A DNA stretch of 6,995 nt from an uncultured Clostridia bacterium (lineage in GTDB: Bacteria > Bacillota > Clostridia > Oscillospirales > Acutalibacteraceae), in assembly GCA_937919155.1 (NCBI GenBank), contig CALFPM010000048.1, forward strand, positions 1-6,995, given 5' to 3'. Shown here piece by piece: positions 1 through 4,800 of this stretch (position 1 is the first letter of the stretch; every line of letters begins with the position of its first letter). Under the pieces are notes generated by a model. It was not told the origin of the DNA and did not search any database. It saw only the letters and a program-made list of their open reading frames with translations. The position numbers were made by a program, and so were the translations under genes.

Positions 1-1001
1 AGAGAATCGGTAGCATCAAGATAGATAACAGGCTCTGAACGGTTTGTGTCGTTGTTTGTACACATGTTACGGGTTGTTGCGTCATCATCGTTAACACTCT
101 TGATAAGAACAGCCTGCTCTGTACCTGCAATTGCATTGTTAGGAGCTGCCGAACCGTAAGCGTTGGTTGCCGTGCTGAGGTCTTCACCGGATCCGCAACC
201 GATAAGAGCGCCGCCGTCAGTGCCGGTACCTGCTGCGTAGTTGATGTAACCTGTTGTACGGTTGGATACCTGTCTTACGTTCGTGTCAGTTTCATAACCT
301 GTGCTTACGTCGAGAGGCGCACCGTTCAAACGTGTGTACATATTATGTGACTGAAGCTGACCGATCGATGACTGACGTGTTCTGTCACCCGACTTAACCT
401 TATCACGGTAAGAAACAAAACCACCCATGATGATGATGTTCTCAACATGTGAGTATGCATAAGTCTTGTAAGGAACATCGTTAACTGAGTAGTCAATTTC
501 GTAAACGATGTCAGTACCTACGCTGAGTGAAGAACCGCTACCCGAAACATCATAGGTGTAAACTGTTGTGTCTGAACCTTCCGTGGTCTTCTGAACGGGA
601 CCAAGGGCGATATCACCTGATGAAGGGGTAATCGTGGGGTTTGATGTCAGCGTTGCGCCTGTGATCTTGAAAACAAGCTTGGGCATCGAGGGTGTTTCAC
701 CCGCGTATGCAATAGCATTAAACTGTCCGCCTGTTTCAGGAACACCTGAAGGTGTTGCGCTGACGATGGTATTGGGGGCTTCTGCTGTTCCGTCCGGAAG
801 TGAGAACATACCTGAGCCCGCAGCAATACGGGTTACTTCTGTTGTTGCAGTTGTGTCAACCGTGAAGGAGACAGGAGTCAACGTGGGCGTAACGTATTCA
901 TAGCCGTCATCTGCGAGAGCAGCGAGACCTGATACGGGAGCCATGGTCAACACCATGAGAACTGCCAGAAGCATGCTGATGATCTTCTTTGCTTTGCTCA
1001 A
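1..1001 (-). CDS. Secreted or surface protein with signal peptide, 3' end outside window
   Basis: The gene starts at a TTG (999-1001) behind GGAGGG and stays open to the left edge: 333 full codons visible, no stop. Residues 1-30 are a textbook signal peptide: a basic n-region with four lysines in the first six (MSKAKK), a hydrophobic core (IISMLLAVLMVLTM) and a likely signal peptidase I site after LAALA, before DDG. The mature part is rich in Thr, Ser, Gly, Asp and Asn, with alternating beta-type strands. Residues about 107-185 look like an Ig-like or similar beta domain (PKLVFKITGATL, IVYEIDYSV, YKTYAYSHVENI), followed by IIMGGFVSYRD and a polar stretch to residue 333 with two cysteines (269, 314). 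I do not recognise a named family. Large clostridial secreted proteins often carry a unique N-terminal region before repeats, so a downstream repeat array is possible but unseen. It has its own promoter and is not co-transcribed with the giant gene. Confidence 0.88.
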   Translation of the reverse strand, partial: MSKAKKIISMLLAVLMVLTMAPVSGLAALADDGYEYVTPTLTPVSFTVDTTATTEVTRIAAGSGMFSLPDGTAEAPNTIVSATPSGVPETGGQFNAIAYAGETPSMPKLVFKITGATLTSNPTITPSSGDIALGPVQKTTEGSDTTVYTYDVSGSGSSLSVGTDIVYEIDYSVNDVPYKTYAYSHVENIIIMGGFVSYRDKVKSGDRTRQSSIGQLQSHNMYTRLNGAPLDVSTGYETDTNVRQVSNRTTGYINYAAGTGTDGGALIGCGSGEDLSTATNAYGSAAPNNAIAGTEQAVLIKSVNDDDATTRNMCTNNDTNRSEPVIYLDATDS

Positions 1002-1008
1002 AAATAAT

Positions 1009-1014
1009 CCCTCC
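1009..1014 (-). promoter_or_regulatory. Ribosome binding site GGAGGG that fixes the TTG start
   Basis: The minus strand reads TTGGAGGG followed by 7 bases and then TTG at 999-1001. Spacing and strength are ideal. The next in-frame ATG, ten codons in, would remove the lysine-rich n-region of the signal peptide and has no comparable site upstream, so TTG is the better start. Confidence 0.88.
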
Positions 1015-1062
1015 AAATTAGAATTTTGAACATGAAATAGATGGTCACTATTACACAGTGTT

Positions 1063-1091
1063 ATTATATCACTGCCCTCCTCCCGTGTCAA
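1063..1091 (-). promoter_or_regulatory. Near-perfect sigma-A promoter of the left secreted-protein gene
   Basis: On the minus strand TTGACA (1086-1091) and TATAAT (1063-1068) are separated by exactly 17 bases, with TGA directly before the -10, an extended -10 motif. Both hexamers match consensus fully. Transcription would start near 1056, giving a leader of about 55 bases before the TTG start at 1001. A strong housekeeping promoter is implied unless it is repressed. Confidence 0.93.
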
Positions 1092-1108
1092 TAAAATAAC
1101 CTAACTTC

Positions 1109-1130
1109 TTTTATATAATAATATATAAAA
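1109..1130 (-). promoter_or_regulatory. A/T-tract inverted repeat upstream of the -35, possible UP element
   Basis: TTTTATAT (1109-1116) and ATATAAAA (1123-1130) form a perfect 8-bp inverted repeat around AATAAT, at roughly -53 to -74 relative to the predicted transcription start. Such A/T tracts upstream of a -35 can contact the RNA polymerase alpha subunit (distal UP element) or bend DNA. The role is inferred from position and composition only; the surrounding DNA is also AT-rich, so chance is possible. Confidence 0.35.
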
Positions 1131-1131
1131 A

Positions 1132-1815
1132 TCGACCTGAAATTTCTAACACCTGTATTACCTGCACAAATACTTTGTGTGATTTTTGTTTAAAATGCAT
1201 ATAGACAGATTTTTAACAATCAAAAAACTTTCTGTAAAATAGTGTTATCCCGATTATGAACACCGAGTTGCAGTAAGTCGTAAAGCATCATTTTCTTCCT
1301 GTTCAGATGTGGATTTATATGGCAAAAAGCACCCTTTTCCAATCCAAAAACTTCACACGAAATGCACCGGTTCTTTTGCACAAAATCGACAAACAATCAT
1401 TCCGTTTCAAGTTGCAAAAAAAAGAAAAAAACAGGTTTCTGAGCCCTGTTTTCGCATGAATATTTATTCATTTCTATGCAAAAGACGCATCATTTGTTAA
1501 CAGTTTGTGAACTCGCCGTCACAATAATGTGTTTTTTGTTTCAGATTAATTCGTTTTCAGCATTTTTGTTTAATTTTTATTCCGCTTTTTTATCCTATAA
1601 ATAATTTTATGCATATTTTATTCATTATTCATTGAAATATACATTGTTTTGGTTTTTGATGTGATATGTGTATCTGCTTTTGCGCAAATGTTATTTTTCC
1701 AGACTCACTGAATATCATAATTGCTTATAATCGGGCTTTAAATGCCCCAAATTGGCGTTTTTGATGTGTAAAGCAATTTACCTTTCCACCGTTTCAAACA
1801 ACGTGCTGCAGACGC
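1132..1815. other. AT-rich gene-free stretch between the two transcription units
   Basis: No convincing gene lies here on either strand. Minus-strand reading frames between the two terminators run 12 codons or fewer. A 63-codon plus-strand frame (1309-1500) has no ribosome binding site and spans the second terminator. Visible structure besides that terminator: an inverted repeat CACAAA-TAC-TTTGTG at 1165-1179; an inverted repeat TTGTGA-N8-TCACAA at 1505-1524; a 10-bp palindrome TTTGCGCAAA at 1679-1688; and three direct ACCTG copies at 1135-1139, 1151-1155 and 1160-1164. None can be tied to a known regulator from sequence alone. Confidence 0.6.
1416..1452 (-). terminator. Second minus-strand intrinsic terminator, no assigned gene
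   Basis: On the minus strand AAAACAGG (1445-1452) pairs with CCTGTTTT (1428-1435) across a 9-base loop. The stem runs into T7-C-T8 (1416-1431), a strong U-tract. The plus strand has only the four T residues that belong to the stem, so the minus strand is the likely direction. It lies about 360 bases beyond the terminator of the giant gene and about 325 bases upstream of the promoter of the next gene. It could be a backup terminator, the end of an unannotated small transcript, or a remnant of a lost gene. Confidence 0.7.
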
Positions 1816-1845
1816 AAAAAAGCCGCAGGAGCAAGCCCCTGCGGC
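1816..1845 (-). terminator. Intrinsic terminator of the giant repeat-protein gene
   Basis: Reading the minus strand, about 40 bases after the TGA comes a perfect 8-bp GC-rich stem (GCCGCAGG paired with CCTGCGGC, 1838-1845 and 1822-1829) with an 8-base loop. Six T residues follow directly (1816-1821). This is a canonical Rho-independent terminator and shows the downstream gene needs its own promoter. Confidence 0.93.
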
Positions 1846-1884
1846 CCTTTCATTTAGTTTGCTGAATCAACAGTTATGAGTTAA

Positions 1885-4800
1885 TCAGTTAACTGTGATT
1901 GTGAAGAGACATGCATCAGTGATAGCTGACCATTCGTTACCACGGCATTCAACTGCCCATGTTCTTGTTTCTGCAGTTGCAAATCTGTAGTTAATTGTCC
2001 ATGTCTTTGTGCCATCGCCGTTGTCAACAACTGAAAGAACATTCTTTGATGTCTCCATGTATGTTGTTGCCTTGCCAGCCTGGTTGTTGATACGGATCTT
2101 AGTTGCATCTGAAGTTACAACGATTGTGATGGGTGTGTACTGTGCCTTAGCAACAGATGCTGCAGCGCTTACTGAAACAACGGTGAAGGGATCGTAAGCT
2201 GCGGGCTCATCTTCAATGATGGGCTCATACTTAGTAACCTTAACTTCGAAGCTCTTGTCAGTCTCGATCCACTTGGTTGAACCGTTTTCACGGTACCAGA
2301 TGGTCCAATTCTGAAGCTGCTCATCAGCTGTGCCTGAGTATGTGAACTTGATATCGAGAACCCAAGTTGTTGTTCCGTCACCGTTGTCAGTGTAATTGCT
2401 TACTACTGCACTTGTGGGTGTGTAGGAAACAGTCTTGGTTGTGCCATCGATAGTCATTGTGATTCTGAGTCTTGCAACATCATCACTTGTTACGATAGTA
2501 ACGGGGTTAACGGTACCACGCTTAACAGCAGGAGCTGCAACGTTAACTGAAACGATAGCATCTTCTTCTGCTACTACCTTGTCATAGGTATTAACAAAGT
2601 CATAAGCGATGTCAACATTCTCCCATGAATCTGCGCTGTAGTTAACCTTTGCACGAACCTTATACTCACCTTCGGGAAGGATTGTAACGATAGTCCATAC
2701 TTCGCTTGCTACAACTGCGCCAGCCTTGATGTCTTCAGCGCTGAGAACTGCGCCGTTTGCATCATAGGAAACAACTGATACAAGACCGCCCTTTGTGAGG
2801 TCGTCTGCTACCTTGTTGTCGTTTCTGTCATAAGTCCATGAGTAGCCTGTACCGTCTGTGCAAGCAATCTGAACCTTGATGGGGCTTTCCTTAACGGTGA
2901 TTTCGTACTTAGCAAGTGCTGCGCCTGTAACGGGAGTTACACGCTCAACCTTTGAAATACGGCAGAAGTTAGTATCCTGTGTCCATACAGCCTTGAATGT
3001 ATCGCCGACTGATGTGAGGTTGCCAACTTCGTGATCCCAACCAGCGAAGATATAGCCTTCTCTTACGGGTTCTTCAGCAGGAGCTTTGATAGCTGTATCA
3101 AATACAACATCAAATGTCTGCTGTGTTGCGCCGTCTGCCCAAGCACCGCCGTCAGCATCGAAGATAACTGCATAGGTGTTAGCTGTGTACTGTGCAACAT
3201 ATGTTACATCGCTTGCGGGCATTGCTGTAACTTCGGGTGACCAGCCATTGAATGTATAACCGACTCTTGAAGCATCAGGAATTTCGGGCATTGCATTGTA
3301 AGCTGTTCTCTTTGTTACGATTGTGCCGTTGATGTCGAAGATTGCGTTGTAGTAGTTGATTTCCCAGATAGCTGTTACAGTTGTGTTAACTGCGGGCATA
3401 ACTGAAGGAATTTCAACATCCCAACCCTTGAAGGTGTAACCTGTCTTCACGGGATCTGCAAGAGGAGCAACGTCTGCGCCGTAATCCAGTGTGATGGGTG
3501 CGTATGTTGCGTCACCTGTATCAACAAATGTGATTGTGTACTGGTTGATTGTCCACTGAGCTGTAAGAGTTACATCGTTTGCGGGCATGTTAGCAGGAAC
3601 TTCAGCATCCCAACCGTTGAAGGTGTAACCGGTCTTAACGGGATCCTTGATTGTGCCAACTGCTGCGTTGTAATCAAGAGTTATTGATTCGTATGCTACA
3701 TCGCCTGTATCAACGAATGTAATTGTGTACTGGTTGATTGTCCACTGAGCTTCAACAGTAACGTCCTTAGCGGGCATTGTTGCGGGAACTGCGGGTGTCC
3801 AACCAGCGAATGTGTAACCTGTCTTAGCAGGATCTGCAGGAGTTTCAACTGCTTCATCATAGTAATATCTTGCATCAGTTGCAACGCCGTCAATCACTGT
3901 CTTGAATGTGTACTGGTCACGGATGTAGTAAACCTTAAGAACAAGGCTGCCGTCTGCTGCAATTTTGCCTTCAAGCACTGAAGCTGCATCGATTGTAAAG
4001 CCTGTCTTGGACTCTACATCGAGAGTTACAACTGTATCAGTTGCGCCTGTCTTTGTTTCGGTTTCGGGAGCACCGTATTCACCGTTTGTATCCATGTAGT
4101 AATACTCAATGGTGTAAGGTGTATCTCCTGATGCTGTGAATACTGCGTTGTAATCAACATCAGCTGTGCCCATTTCTGCAAGAGCAGGATTCCAGCCCTG
4201 GAATGTGTAACCGGGCTTCATGTCTGCTACATCGGGAGCTGCGGGAACTTCACCGAAGTTTGTGGGAACAGTAGCGATAAGTGCGCCGTCTACATAGAAG
4301 TTAGCGTTGTACTGGTTAACTGTGAATGTACCGTTAACAACGATATCCTCAGCAGGCATTGTTTCGGGAAGAGTGGTATCCCAACCTGAGAAGGTGTAAC
4401 CGGTCTTCACGGGATCTGCAAGGATTTCAACTGCAGCGCCGAACTCATATGTTACGGTCTTGTAGAGTTCACCGTCTACATAGTAGATTACGTCATAGCC
4501 TACGATTGAGAAGTAAGGCTCAAATACAAGCTCGTTGTTGTCGTTACCTGCAATAGCTTCATTGATAGTTACGGGAAGAGTAACGGTTACACCGTTAATT
4601 GTCCAGTACTTGAATTCGAAGCCTTCCTTAGTAACTTCAGGAACATCTTCTGCAGCGATTGAGTCGCCCCAGTAGAGGAGAGCATCATAAACACTGTTGC
4701 CGTCTGCATCACGGAATTCAACTGTGTATTCGATATCTTCCCATGTACCATAAACTGTTACATCTTCAGCAGGCATTGTTGCGGGAACATCATCCCAACC

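Noticed and set aside
1309..1500. Plus-strand 63-codon reading frame with a basic product in the intergenic region
   Set aside because: It has no ribosome binding site, no recognisable domain, and runs through the A-tract and hairpin of a minus-strand terminator. Its lysine-rich stretch simply reflects the poly-A.
1725..1760. Plus-strand hairpin GGGC-TTTAAAT-GCCC followed further on by a T-run, as a terminator
   Set aside because: The stem is only 4 bp and the T-run starts about 12 bases after it, so it does not form a canonical terminator.
1738..1776. Minus-strand 12-codon leader-like frame starting at TTG behind GGAAAGG
   Set aside because: The spacing to the putative ribosome binding site is short, the frame is tiny, and it starts about 40 bases after a strong terminator with no promoter or downstream gene to regulate.
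2794..2829. Possible dockerin or EF-hand calcium loop (DRNDNKVADD) in the first tail domain
   Set aside because: The hydrophobic position and the last acidic ligand of a dockerin loop do not line up, and dockerins carry two such loops while only one is present here. A lone calcium site cannot be excluded.
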